Below, piece after piece: positions 18,972 through 27,766 of a DNA stretch of 64,000 nucleotides. A program made the position numbers and the translations under genes. The notes beneath the pieces are model-generated. The model did not search any database. It was not told where the DNA came from and saw only the letters and a program-made list of their open reading frames with translations. The first letter of the stretch is position 1. Each line of letters begins with the position of its first letter. This stretch comes from Nitrosopumilus sp. (lineage in GTDB: Archaea; Thermoproteota; Nitrososphaeria; Nitrososphaerales; Nitrosopumilaceae): positions 1-64,000 of the forward strand of contig JAOTWS010000002.1 in NCBI GenBank assembly GCA_029862745.1, written 5' to 3'.

Positions 18972-20534
18972 TTATTCATTAACATAAGCACGTTCACCAT
19001 GCTGTGCTAAATCTAATCCTATCTCTTCTTCCCTAGGAGTTACTCTGATACCACCAGGCCATACTAAATCCATCACTTTAAGAATACCGAACGTAACCGC
19101 TAAAGTATAACCAACAGCTATAACAGCACCAATTATTTGGATGCTTTGTTGTTCCATACCCTCTGCAGTACCAGTCCATGCACCGATACCATCACCACCA
19201 GTATCCCAAATATGTGGACTTGCTAGGGTACCAGCAAGAATAACTCCGGTCAATCCACCCATACCGTGAACTCCCCAAACATCTAAAGCATCATCCCATC
19301 TTTTAGCATTCTTAAATGCTACTGCACCATAACATACAGCACCAGCAGCAATTCCAATAATCAACGCACCCATCGGACCTACCCAACCAGACGCAGGAGT
19401 AATGGTTCCTAATCCAGCAATGGTACCAGTAGCAGCACCAATGATGCTTGGTTTTCCGGTATGAGCCCAACTTAATAATACCCATGTCACGGTACCCATT
19501 CCAGCAGCTATGTTAGTAGCCATCCAAGCACTGACAGTTACACCATCAACCATAACTTGACTTCCAGGATTAAATCCAAACCAACCAAACCAGAGAATAC
19601 CGGCACCTAAAACAACCAATGGAACATTATGGGGTTCCATTGGAACCTTTCCAAGTCCCATTCTTCTTCCTAAGACAAGTGCAGCAGCTAATGCTGCAAA
19701 TCCAGCAGTAATATGTACAACTGCCCCTCCAGCAAAATCAAGCACATAACTAGGTGAGAGAGAAGGATCTAAATCCAGTGTTCCATCTGACATAAATCCA
19801 CCGCCCCATATCCAATGAGCAACTGGATAGTAGACAAATGTAGACCAAACTATAACAAATATCAAAACTGCACTGAATTTCATTCTGTCAACAATACCAC
19901 CAATAATTAAAATAGGAGTAATTATTGCAAATGTTCCCTGAAATGCTGCAAAAAGCATATGGGGAATAGTACCAGGCCAATCTTGGCTACATTGATCCGC
20001 ATCAACCATTGCATTCATTTGATATGCAGCTGACCATGTATCAGTACAAGGACCTACTGAACCAAGTGGGGCAAAGTGAGAAACATTATTGAATCCAACA
20101 TAGTCAAGTGCACCCATAAATGCATTACCTGCTTCATAATTAGGACCAAATGCCAATGAATAACCAAATCCAAGCCATTGAACAGCGGCTACACCCATAA
20201 TTACTAAAGTCATACCGAAAACATTAACAGCGTTCTTACTTCTAGCAAGACCACCATAAAATGCAGCCACGCCAGGACTCATCAAAAGTACCAAAGAAGT
20301 AGCAGTCAACATCCAAGCTGTGTCACCAGTGTCAATTCTACAAGGTAACATGTTACCATCATCATCAGAATACCAACATTCATGAGGATTACCAGTGTAT
20401 ATTCCAGAAGTTCCAAGCACATAACCATCCATCCCATCAGATGTAGACTGCGCATAAGCCTGAGTCATTGCAGCAGCAGAAATAACTGAAACTATTGTAA
20501 ACATTACGATAAGAGAAATCTTTTGATTTTTCAC
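18972..20534 (-). CDS. amt: Ammonium transporter (Amt)
   Basis: 520 residues from a GTG start. A signal-like N-terminus (about 1-28) is followed by about 11 membrane helices. The paired pore histidines lie in VAHWIWGG and WGVHGMGG. Two external segments each hold a Cys pair (HECWYSDDDGNMLPC and GPCT...DQCSQDW), probably disulfide-bonded, and lengthen the protein relative to bacterial AmtB. It brings in ammonium for an organism living on it. PII is encoded just downstream. Confidence 0.95.
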   Translation of the reverse strand: MKNQKISLIVMFTIVSVISAAAMTQAYAQSTSDGMDGYVLGTSGIYTGNPHECWYSDDDGNMLPCRIDTGDTAWMLTATSLVLLMSPGVAAFYGGLARSKNAVNVFGMTLVIMGVAAVQWLGFGYSLAFGPNYEAGNAFMGALDYVGFNNVSHFAPLGSVGPCTDTWSAAYQMNAMVDADQCSQDWPGTIPHMLFAAFQGTFAIITPILIIGGIVDRMKFSAVLIFVIVWSTFVYYPVAHWIWGGGFMSDGTLDLDPSLSPSYVLDFAGGAVVHITAGFAALAAALVLGRRMGLGKVPMEPHNVPLVVLGAGILWFGWFGFNPGSQVMVDGVTVSAWMATNIAAGMGTVTWVLLSWAHTGKPSIIGAATGTIAGLGTITPASGWVGPMGALIIGIAAGAVCYGAVAFKNAKRWDDALDVWGVHGMGGLTGVILAGTLASPHIWDTGGDGIGAWTGTAEGMEQQSIQIIGAVIAVGYTLAVTFGILKVMDLVWPGGIRVTPREEEIGLDLAQHGERAYVNE

Positions 20535-20555
20535 TTTCTAACCTCAAGCGAAGCC

Positions 20556-20565
20556 ATTTAAAAAG
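20556..20565 (-). promoter_or_regulatory. TATA-like box of amt
   Basis: The minus strand reads CTTTTTAAAT, centred about 26 bp before the GTG start of amt. Confidence 0.5.
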
Positions 20566-20658
20566 ATATTTTTTTTTTATTAATAAATTGTGTTACTATT
20601 GTAAATCAAATTATTGTGAGATTAATATTTTATAAGATAAAATATAACATCAGACACG

Positions 20659-21294
20659 TTGAAAACATCTCTTTTTGAAACCTTTAAGTTAACAAACCAA
20701 CTAACTGGGAAGGCAAAAAGACAAAGGAAAATAATTAAAATTATTGGAACCACACATATTCCAAACCAGAGAACAAAAGTAGAAATTTCAAGAAAGATAA
20801 GTATGGAGAATAAACAATCTTGGAAGAATTCTTACTCTGGTGTTTATGACGATATTGAAAAAATATTGTTACCTCAAAAAATAATTGAAGAGGAAGGAAG
20901 AATTCCACTCAAAAGAGGACCACGTTTACTACAAAGAGAAGGTACAGGATATTACAAATTAACAAAAATAGGCACATTATTGTTATTTTGTATAGAAGAC
21001 AGTAAAATGAAAATAGACTTTACAGATCTTACACATCAACAAGATCTGGGAGAAGAATTGAATTTATTATATACAATTAATCCTGACTTGTGTTTTTTAT
21101 TGTTAGAAAAATATACATCCACAAGATGTATGAATGGAAAGGATATAATACCAATCACGTTAGAAAAGATTAGTAAAGTATACGAATTTCCATTAAATTG
21201 TAATTTAAAATTTATAAAATCAATACTGTCACACAGTAAAGATAATCAAAGAAGAATATTACAGATTCTATCACATATTGATTCTAAACATTAA
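20659..21294 (+). CDS. Hypothetical protein, possible winged-helix
   Basis: 211 residues from TTG; a TATA-like TATTTTATAAGA at 20626-20637 lies 27 bp upstream and supports this start. The N-terminal half is basic (KRQRKIIKIIG) and contains a segment GRIPLKRGPRLLQREGTGYYKLTKIG that resembles the wing of a winged-helix domain; the C-terminal half is helical. I cannot name a family. It lies 26 bp before atpC on the same strand and may be co-transcribed with it. Confidence 0.55.
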   Translation: MKTSLFETFKLTNQLTGKAKRQRKIIKIIGTTHIPNQRTKVEISRKISMENKQSWKNSYSGVYDDIEKILLPQKIIEEEGRIPLKRGPRLLQREGTGYYKLTKIGTLLLFCIEDSKMKIDFTDLTHQQDLGEELNLLYTINPDLCFLLLEKYTSTRCMNGKDIIPITLEKISKVYEFPLNCNLKFIKSILSHSKDNQRRILQILSHIDSKH

Positions 21295-21320
21295 AATCTA
21301 TTTGTATTTGTTTCCAATAT

Positions 21321-22358
21321 ATGGGATCATCAAAGAATGTCTATGCCTCAGTTAAAGCATACAGTAAAAGAGGCAAATTACTGACAAAGGCTGATTTCCA
21401 AACACTTGCAGAATCAAGAGATTTAGAAGAATTAATGACTAGAATCAAAAATACAGTGTATGCCGATTCTGTAGCAGATGTTCAAAAACCATATACTTCA
21501 CAAAGTATCGAATCAGCTTTAAGAAGTAAACTGGCAGATGTTCATTACTCCATTGCAAAGACATCAGGAAATTCAGGTGTATTAGATGCATATTATATGA
21601 AATTCATTATATCAAATCTAAAATTAATTCTGAAAGGTAAAGTTCTAGGAAAATCTCAAGAAGAAATTGAGATTCATGTTAATCTTCATGCAGAAGAATT
21701 AATCAAACAAAGAGATATTGTAATCAAAGCATTAGTTTCAAAAGATCTTGAAGAAGCTGTCGCAAGTTTGAATTCAGTTCAATTTGGAGAGGAGATTGCA
21801 AAGGCTGCAGCATTATATAATGAAAAAAAGAATGTGCAAATATTTGATATATATTTTGATAAAATATTATATCAGCATCTTGCTGATGCAATGAAGAACT
21901 ATTCAGATAAAGAAGCAACAAAACTTGTTTCAATGGATATTGACTTTTACAATATTTTAACTGTAATTAGAGGAAAGTTCTGGGGATTGCAAGAAGAACA
22001 AATTAGAGATATGATTATTAGTACTAATCCACCTGCAAGAGGATTACTAGAAAGAATGATGGCAGTGGCTACAGTAAGAGATGCATTCAATGAACTATCT
22101 AGTACAAAATATAAGGATTTAGTACCACAAGTAGAAGATGAATTGAATGCTATTGCAGAATTTGAAAGAGCATTTGAGATGGCAATATACAGTTCATCAC
22201 TTGGATCATTCAGAAAAATGTTTAGTTTTGGAACAATTATTGGAATTACTAAATTGACTTCCTTTGAAGTTAGAAATCTAGCAGCAATTGCTTTTGCTGT
22301 CGAACAAAAAATACCAACTGAGATTACCATGTCAAAGTTAATCCTAGAGGAAGAATAG
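21321..22358 (+). CDS. atpC: A-type ATP synthase subunit C
   Basis: 345 residues, the size of the V/A-type subunit C (d in V-ATPase), a helical cone that links shaft to membrane ring. The start SSKNVYASVKAYSKRGKLLTK and the repeated helical modules with FDIYFDKILYQHL fit the family. It stands about 6 kb away from the main operon and on the other strand, with amt and glnK between. Confidence 0.88.
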   Translation: MGSSKNVYASVKAYSKRGKLLTKADFQTLAESRDLEELMTRIKNTVYADSVADVQKPYTSQSIESALRSKLADVHYSIAKTSGNSGVLDAYYMKFIISNLKLILKGKVLGKSQEEIEIHVNLHAEELIKQRDIVIKALVSKDLEEAVASLNSVQFGEEIAKAAALYNEKKNVQIFDIYFDKILYQHLADAMKNYSDKEATKLVSMDIDFYNILTVIRGKFWGLQEEQIRDMIISTNPPARGLLERMMAVATVRDAFNELSSTKYKDLVPQVEDELNAIAEFERAFEMAIYSSSLGSFRKMFSFGTIIGITKLTSFEVRNLAAIAFAVEQKIPTEITMSKLILEEE

Positions 22359-22367
22359 GATTCTAGT

Positions 22368-22604
22368 ATGTTTAATTTTCCAAAGAAAAAAACTAAAGTT
22401 TCTACAGAAGTTTTAGTCAGATTCATTTGGGTTAGTTCATTTTTAGCAATGATTTTCACATTGCCACCATTAGCATTGTTCTTAGGAATTTATTTTTTGA
22501 CAGGTGAACTAATCATAGGAGCAGTAATTGGTTTTGGAATTCATTTTATGATATTAGCTTTTTCAGGAAGAATTTCAAAGATCATAACTAAGATAATGAG
22601 CTAA
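22368..22604 (+). CDS. Small two-helix membrane protein downstream of atpC
   Basis: 78 residues with two hydrophobic helices (about 18-42 and 46-66) between basic ends. It starts 9 bp after atpC, so it is probably translated from the same mRNA. I do not recognise it; an accessory role for the ATP synthase is only a context guess. Confidence 0.6.
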   Translation: MFNFPKKKTKVSTEVLVRFIWVSSFLAMIFTLPPLALFLGIYFLTGELIIGAVIGFGIHFMILAFSGRISKIITKIMS

Positions 22605-22637
22605 ACTAAATGAGGCTATTTAAGAAGGTAAAATATC

Positions 22638-23282
22638 ATGATGGGAGATAGAGATTTTCAAAAGATCATTAAAAGCGCTGTTGAATCTATTGGAAAACAG
22701 TTAGAGATCCAGATAAATTCAGAAGATATCCAAACTATTCATCTTCATGAAGTAGTTCAATGTCTTAGGCGTTCCTACTATGACAGAGTAGATCCTCAAG
22801 AGGTTAAAAGAAGAGGATTCAATGATCTTCTCTCAGGATTATTAAGGAAACTAGAGTATGGAAGTGAACCTAAAGAATTTGCTATAGAGGATATCAATCT
22901 TAAAGGACAAGTAGATATGATAGTTGATGATACTATTATTTTATTCAGACCGGTAGCAACTGAATTGGAAAATCCTCAAGCAAATGACGTTTTGTATCTT
23001 AACGCATGCATGTGGATATATAATAAATATGATGGAATTGTTGTATATATTTCAGGAGATAGAAAAGAGACAACATTTTCATTAACACGAAACAAAAAAA
23101 TGTTTGAAGAAATAATTAGAAGGGTAAGGGTCCTAAATGATCTTCTAAAGGAGCAAAAATTGCCAATACTAGAGCCATCTACAGAGTGTTCTGAATGCCA
23201 ATATTATGAGAGATGTTTCATGAAAAAGAAGAATTCCAAACAGATGTCTTTAGCTGAGATGTTAGGAATGAGCGACAAATAG
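22638..23282 (+). CDS. Cas4-like Fe-S protein with altered nuclease motif
   Basis: 214 residues. Cys42 in QCLRRSYYDR and the C-terminal trio Cys184, Cys187 and Cys193 (CSECQYYERC) match the four Fe-S ligands of Cas4/Dna2-type RecB-family nucleases. G-x-V-D (90-93) matches the first catalytic motif, but where the E-x-K motif is expected the protein reads LFR (102-104). It may bind DNA without cutting or use other residues. No CRISPR array or cas genes lie near. It sits 33 bp after the small membrane protein gene, the ATG at 22641 being an equal start. Confidence 0.7.
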   Translation: MMGDRDFQKIIKSAVESIGKQLEIQINSEDIQTIHLHEVVQCLRRSYYDRVDPQEVKRRGFNDLLSGLLRKLEYGSEPKEFAIEDINLKGQVDMIVDDTIILFRPVATELENPQANDVLYLNACMWIYNKYDGIVVYISGDRKETTFSLTRNKKMFEEIIRRVRVLNDLLKEQKLPILEPSTECSECQYYERCFMKKKNSKQMSLAEMLGMSDK

Positions 23283-23327
23283 TCCAGACATAAATCAAAA
23301 AGATTGTGAAGGAAAAAATCCTTTTGG

Positions 23328-23438
23328 TTAATCTAGTGATTCTGGATGTCCTTTACCACGTAACGCGAAACACACTACTGCTAGTGCAATTGCAACTCCA
23401 GCTGCTGCGCCAAATGCGGCCATACTTGCTTCTGCCAT
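23328..23438 (-). CDS. 36-aa single-helix membrane microprotein
   Basis: A 36-codon frame from ATG to TAA encodes a short Ala-rich membrane helix (about residues 6-26) followed by RGKGHPESLD. Its codons are visibly more GC-rich than the flanks. A TATA-like TTATAAAAGG on the minus strand (23461-23470) is 27 bp before the ATG, the leaderless spacing. These features support a real, possibly well-expressed gene. The family and function are unknown to me; small helices like this are often subunits of membrane complexes. Confidence 0.6.
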   Translation of the reverse strand: MAEASMAAFGAAAGVAIALAVVCFALRGKGHPESLD

Positions 23439-23460
23439 TTGATAAAAAGGCATCTTACGG

Positions 23461-23470
23461 CCTTTTATAA
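23461..23470 (-). promoter_or_regulatory. TATA-like box of the 36-aa microprotein
   Basis: The minus strand reads TTATAAAAGG, centred 27 bp before the microprotein ATG. Confidence 0.5.
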
Positions 23471-23537
23471 CTTTGTCAATATTCTTTGTCTAAAAATAAA
23501 CTATCGTAATTTTAGAATTTTATGATACTATACTAAT

Positions 23538-24092
23538 TCATTTGGTAAATTCAAAATGAAGAATATTTTCTTGTCCACTAGTCATAGAGCTTAAATTGTA
23601 AAATACATCACCTGAAACTCTCCAAGATGGATCATTATTTTTAAGAATTGTCCATAATTCAGGAGTGTTTTCAGAACCTCTTAATGTAATAGTATCTCTT
23701 AGAATTATTGAATTCTCACCAAGAAGAGTATAATAATTTGAGCCAAATTCAACCATTCCCTCTGGTCTACTTCCTATTCCACCTCCTGAAATTTGTTCAG
23801 AATCAGAATAATTTGTCTCAAATAATTGATAATCCATCATTTGGACAATTACAGCACGAGGATTAGGATTTGAAAGTTTAAACGAAATATCTATTTCAGC
23901 AGTTCTTTCTGAAATTTTTTCAACTGATATATTTTCTAATTCAATGTAAAGAGGTTTAACTTCTGGAACACCTTCAATTTGACTAGAATCTTCTTGAGAA
24001 GGTATGACTATTGTAGGTCCTACCAAAAGAATTCCACCTAATATCATAACCAGTACTACTACAGCAATACCAACAAAGATTTTAGGATTCAT
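23538..24092 (-). CDS. Membrane-anchored LEA14-like protein
   Basis: 184 residues: one N-terminal membrane helix (about 5-28) and an external beta domain with the LEA14/WHy pattern of a beta strand, NPNP turn and DYxLF segment (FKLSNPNPRAVIVQMMDYQLF). LEA14-type domains are linked to stress tolerance in plants and occur in archaea without a known role. Relatives of similar layout are at 52093 and 57764. Confidence 0.65.
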   Translation of the reverse strand: MNPKIFVGIAVVVLVMILGGILLVGPTIVIPSQEDSSQIEGVPEVKPLYIELENISVEKISERTAEIDISFKLSNPNPRAVIVQMMDYQLFETNYSDSEQISGGGIGSRPEGMVEFGSNYYTLLGENSIILRDTITLRGSENTPELWTILKNNDPSWRVSGDVFYNLSSMTSGQENILHFEFTK

Positions 24093-24162
24093 AATTTTTC
24101 ATATTCCTTAGACATCTTAAATGTTAACATGATTATTATATTATTGAGGAAAGAAGGAAACT

Positions 24163-24513
24163 ATGCAGTATTTTCAAGCGGTACAACAAGGAAAACAAAG
24201 AGCAAGTAAATCACAGATGAAAATGTTTGAGGTTGCTGGATTTGGAATGCTAACTTTGACAACGAAAAAAATTAATGGTGTATTTTATCCAGTAGGAGAA
24301 GAAGAATTCACTGCAGTGATTAGTTCAGCCGATGGATATGTAGCAGTAATTGTAGATAAAGATGGATTTACAAAGGCTCAATCAAAAGCAATGGAAAAAG
24401 AAGAAGCTATATCAATTTTCAAAAAACTACGAGAATTAGGAATTGATGAATATTCAGAAAAAGAGATTCAGATCTGGTCTGAGACAAGAATTACTATACA
24501 AAACGAAATTTAA
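24163..24513 (+). CDS. Hypothetical protein, 116 aa
   Basis: 116 residues with no signal or membrane segment and a mixed alpha/beta pattern. The start follows a purine-rich stretch (GAGGAAAGAAGGAAA) that could act as a ribosome site. It converges on pyrH with a 6-bp gap. I do not recognise the family. Confidence 0.6.
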   Translation: MQYFQAVQQGKQRASKSQMKMFEVAGFGMLTLTTKKINGVFYPVGEEEFTAVISSADGYVAVIVDKDGFTKAQSKAMEKEEAISIFKKLRELGIDEYSEKEIQIWSETRITIQNEI

Positions 24514-24519
24514 CAGAAA

Positions 24520-25203
24520 TTATTTTGAAGGTAGTATGATTTGAGTACCTACATCTGCACCTCTAATGGCCTTTTCAATGATTTTTGGTTCCGCCTTTAA
24601 TATTCTTGTTTTAATTTTGGAACGTTCTATGATTTTCAGAGCAACAATATCCATCAAATCATATCCACCTGCTAAAGAATCTTCATGAACTAACATATTT
24701 TTCAGATTTTTAAGATCAATTCGTTTAAATTTTTTGGCTTTTTTGAATTTATTAGGATCCATATCATAAACCCCATCTACATCAGTAGCATTAAGAAATT
24801 GCTCTGCATGTATTTTTTCGGCAATTAAAGCTGCAGTACCATTAGTACTTTGACCTGGATGCAAACCACCAGCTACAACAATTAATCCATCATCTACTGC
24901 ATGCCTGACTTCTTGTAGAGTAGTTGGTGGATGTGAATATGCCTTTGCTCTTAATGCATAAATCAATAGTTTTGCGTTAAGTCTAGATATTTCAATTCCC
25001 AGTTCATCTAGTGTTGATTCATCTGCTCCAGAGGATCTGGCATGAGAAATATAATGTCGTGCAATATTTCCACCACCAGCAATAACAATTGGTTGACAAA
25101 TTTTACTGATTCTTACTAAAAACTCTGCATAGTCTTTTAGCACTTTGACATTATCCATAGCAAAAACTTTACCAGATAATTTGATGACAATTCGTTTTTT
25201 CAT
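24520..25203 (-). CDS. pyrH: UMP kinase (archaeal type)
   Basis: 227 residues, amino-acid-kinase fold. The KLSGKVF start, [10 protein letters not shown] and the [15 protein letters not shown] segment are typical of archaeal UMP kinase. It phosphorylates UMP to UDP. It overlaps the upstream HD gene by 4 bp, placing it last in the tmk-HD-pyrH nucleotide operon. Confidence 0.93.
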   Translation of the reverse strand: MKKRIVIKLSGKVFAMDNVKVLKDYAEFLVRISKICQPIVIAGGGNIARHYISHARSSGADESTLDELGIEISRLNAKLLIYALRAKAYSHPPTTLQEVRHAVDDGLIVVAGGLHPGQSTNGTAALIAEKIHAEQFLNATDVDGVYDMDPNKFKKAKKFKRIDLKNLKNMLVHEDSLAGGYDLMDIVALKIIERSKIKTRILKAEPKIIEKAIRGADVGTQIILPSK

Positions 25204-26438
25204 TCTAGCTCACCTAGGATTGATTTTGCGGCAATTTCAACTTTTTTTCTGTGATTCTGATTAGTATAAATTCTAAGTATATTCATGAATCCAAAAATGG
25301 TTGAAACCACAGGAATTTCTGAAATAGGCATCTCTTTTGCAGAAGATTGTTGTCCATTCTCATGAGTGATCAAAATTATAGATTTAGATTCATTCTTTGA
25401 TGGTGCAAGAGGAATTGATGGAGTAACAGAACTATCTACAAAAATTTCATTTTCATCAATTTTTGATTTTTTAGAGATTTCATTTCTTAATTCATCAGTA
25501 CGTGTTTTTTTCAAGTTAGTTTGACTAGTCAATATTCGTTCATAAACACATTTTAACAATTTTCTGTTTTGGTAGTCTTGCGCAAGTTGTCTAGAACGTT
25601 TTAATTTTGAAGATTCTGATGAAATTATAGTTGATAAAACATACTCATCTGTGAGTTTAACAAATTCATTTAAGTTAAAAGTTGTAAATCCAAATTCATC
25701 ATCAGCTAATCTTAATGCTTCAATAAGCATTACTTCAGCCGCGCGTACAGTTTTGTGAAAATATACTGCTTTGAACATTTGATATCTAGAATGCATCATA
25801 GATTCAAACGAATACAATGCAGAACGTTCCAAAGCTAATTTCTTTTTATGTACATCAAGTGATTGTGTAATTCTTTTATGATCAATTTTAGCATGTTCAG
25901 CACCGGTAAAATAACCATCTCTAAGTAAATAATCCATCATATCAGCACTAAGTGCACCTGAAATAATTTCATTCATGTATTGAAATTTAGAGTCGCCAAA
26001 AGCAATTTTTGTGATCAATTTTTTATCAAAACCATTTTTTGATAAATTATCACCAATTTCAGAATTTAAAATTATTTCTTTACCAAAATCTTCATGTGAG
26101 ATTTTTTTTTCTTGTATTATTTCTTCAAATAAATGAGAAAATGGTCCATGACCTATATCATGTAAGAGACCTGCAAGGCGAAGAATTTCAATATCATCAG
26201 ATTGTAAAATTCCTTTTTCATTTAATGCATGACCCGCTTGGCTAGCAATGTGCATTACTCCTAGTGAATGTTCAAATCTTGTATGTTGAGCAGATGGATA
26301 TGTTAAATGAGCACCAGAAAGCTGTCTAATACGTCTTAATCTCTGAAAAATAGGATTGTCAATTATTGATAGCTCATGTTCATAGACACGAATGAAATCA
26401 TGAATTGGATCAATAATATCTAGATAAATTTTTTTCAT
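25200..26438 (-). CDS. HD-domain phosphohydrolase (SAMHD1/dGTPase-like)
   Basis: 412 residues. The HD motif is in [15 protein letters not shown] (about 89-103), preceded by [13 protein letters not shown] and followed by a conserved Asp in [12 protein letters not shown]. This arrangement is that of dNTP triphosphohydrolases of the SAMHD1 type. Four-bp overlaps on both sides with tmk and pyrH tie it to nucleotide balance, which fits dNTP hydrolysis, though the substrate is not proven. Confidence 0.85.
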   Translation of the reverse strand: MKKIYLDIIDPIHDFIRVYEHELSIIDNPIFQRLRRIRQLSGAHLTYPSAQHTRFEHSLGVMHIASQAGHALNEKGILQSDDIEILRLAGLLHDIGHGPFSHLFEEIIQEKKISHEDFGKEIILNSEIGDNLSKNGFDKKLITKIAFGDSKFQYMNEIISGALSADMMDYLLRDGYFTGAEHAKIDHKRITQSLDVHKKKLALERSALYSFESMMHSRYQMFKAVYFHKTVRAAEVMLIEALRLADDEFGFTTFNLNEFVKLTDEYVLSTIISSESSKLKRSRQLAQDYQNRKLLKCVYERILTSQTNLKKTRTDELRNEISKKSKIDENEIFVDSSVTPSIPLAPSKNESKSIILITHENGQQSSAKEMPISEIPVVSTIFGFMNILRIYTNQNHRKKVEIAAKSILGELE

Positions 26439-27016
26439 AATCCTATTTTCTTTGAGAAAACTTTCATAATTTCTTCGTGTACTTCTTCTTTAGATTTTGA
26501 TGCATCAATTATTTTCCAATGTTTCTTTTTAGCAGTTATATGATAAATTGTAGAAATTTTTCTTAAAAATTCTTTATTTTTTTCAAACTTATCACGATTA
26601 GTTTTTTGTCTACGAAATGATTCTTTTTGTGTAACATCAAGTAAAATTACAAGATCTGCCTTTGGAAGTCCAGCGTCAAGATTTTCAAGCCAATTTTGTT
26701 TCATACCATTTGCAATTCCATAAACCAGATTAGAGTGGTAGTATCTATTCATAATCAAAACAGAATTTTTCTCTTGGGCTACTAAAATCTCGTCAAGTTT
26801 TTCCCATCTATTTGCAGCCAATAAACAATGAATTACTTGTGGAGGAAATTTTCTTTTTCCCCTCAAATATTGTCTGATTTCTTTTCCAATTGGTGTTTTG
26901 TAGTCAGGAAAATTGAATAGTTTAGTTTTGACCTTTCTTTTTTTAAGGGCTTTTTCCAACATAGTTGATTGAGTTAGTTTTCCTGCTTGGTCTCCGCCTT
27001 CAATTACAATTATCAT
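26435..27016 (-). CDS. tmk: Thymidylate kinase
   Basis: 193 residues. Walker A is GGDQAGKL (7-14); the position after Lys13 is Leu instead of the usual Ser or Thr, followed by Thr15. The DR/Y-type segment MNRYYHSNLVYG and a lid-like basic stretch FRRQKTNRDKFEKN are present. It makes dTDP from dTMP and heads the operon with the HD hydrolase and pyrH. Confidence 0.88.
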   Translation of the reverse strand: MIIVIEGGDQAGKLTQSTMLEKALKKRKVKTKLFNFPDYKTPIGKEIRQYLRGKRKFPPQVIHCLLAANRWEKLDEILVAQEKNSVLIMNRYYHSNLVYGIANGMKQNWLENLDAGLPKADLVILLDVTQKESFRRQKTNRDKFEKNKEFLRKISTIYHITAKKKHWKIIDASKSKEEVHEEIMKVFSKKIGL

Positions 27017-27384
27017 AAGTTATCAAAACAGAGAAATTAATTAATTAAAAATCTATCAATAGCAGTTATCAATATTCAGTAATAAAAACAAGGTTTGTTG
27101 TAAAATCAAGGAAAACAGTATTGGAAAATCTGTCAACACTGAAAATAATGAAGACAATGGTTCATAATTAACAAATGATGATAACACAAGCCTAAAAACA
27201 ATCAAGATCTTGTTCAGGTGCTCTTTCGGACACGTTAATTTTCGCCGCTCTGTCCTAACCCCATATTCATTGTACTCCTAACCGAATTTGAACTATCAAG
27301 GATTTTCAAATAACCAACTTTCGTCATTATGCTACGTTAAATTCTGTCAAGGTTTATAACCAAAAATGGAGTACATAGCACAAA
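27017..27384. other. 368-bp intergenic region with a GC-richer island
   Basis: No convincing gene. The part from about 27190 to 27300 is less AT-rich than the rest and contains CCTAACC twice (near 27256 and 27288). No tRNA, SRP or RNase P motif could be fitted. On the minus strand a frame without a standard start crosses it. It may be an RNA gene or gene remnant; I have no firm identification. The part next to the Hsp20 start should hold its promoter. Confidence 0.3.
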
Positions 27385-27765
27385 ATGGGACTAGTTAACG
27401 ATGTAATCAAAGAGATCGGAAACAAATCAAGAGAATTTTATGAATTTGTTTTACCACCAATTGACATGTATCGGAATGAAAATAATCTCAAAGTAGTAAT
27501 TGACATTCCAGGATTTAACAAAGAAAACATCAAGTTGACCCTGTGCAAAGATATACTTTCCATCAAGGCTCAAAAAGAAGTTGATGAAAAGGAAGCAGAT
27601 ACATTGATTTCAAATCAGAGACCAAGTGTGATTGATAAAAAAATTAGACTTCCAATCGAGATTAAACAAGGTGAAGAAAAAATAGAGTCTGCAAAATATG
27701 AAAATGGTGTGCTTACATTAATTATCCACGTAACAAAAAAAGGAAAAAATATCCCAATAGAATAA
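27385..27765 (+). CDS. Small heat shock protein (Hsp20)
   Basis: 126 residues. The alpha-crystallin domain (about 25-115) begins PPIDMYRNENNLKVVIDIPG and ends in the YENGVLTLII strand before a short tail with an IPIE end (the I-x-I-type contact is degenerate). It holds unfolding proteins in soluble complexes. It ends 1 bp before the converging UbiB-like gene. Confidence 0.9.
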   Translation: MGLVNDVIKEIGNKSREFYEFVLPPIDMYRNENNLKVVIDIPGFNKENIKLTLCKDILSIKAQKEVDEKEADTLISNQRPSVIDKKIRLPIEIKQGEEKIESAKYENGVLTLIIHVTKKGKNIPIE

Positions 27766-27766
27766 T

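Noticed and set aside
22638-23282. Evidence of a CRISPR-Cas system near the Cas4-like gene
   Set aside because: No repeats of CRISPR type and no other cas genes are in the window, so the protein is treated as a stand-alone Cas4-like protein.
27190-27300. Possible tRNA or tRNA pseudogene in the gap before hsp20
   Set aside because: A GTTCAAATTC-like T-loop is seen on the minus strand, but it has no pairing stem and no acceptor or anticodon arm could be built.
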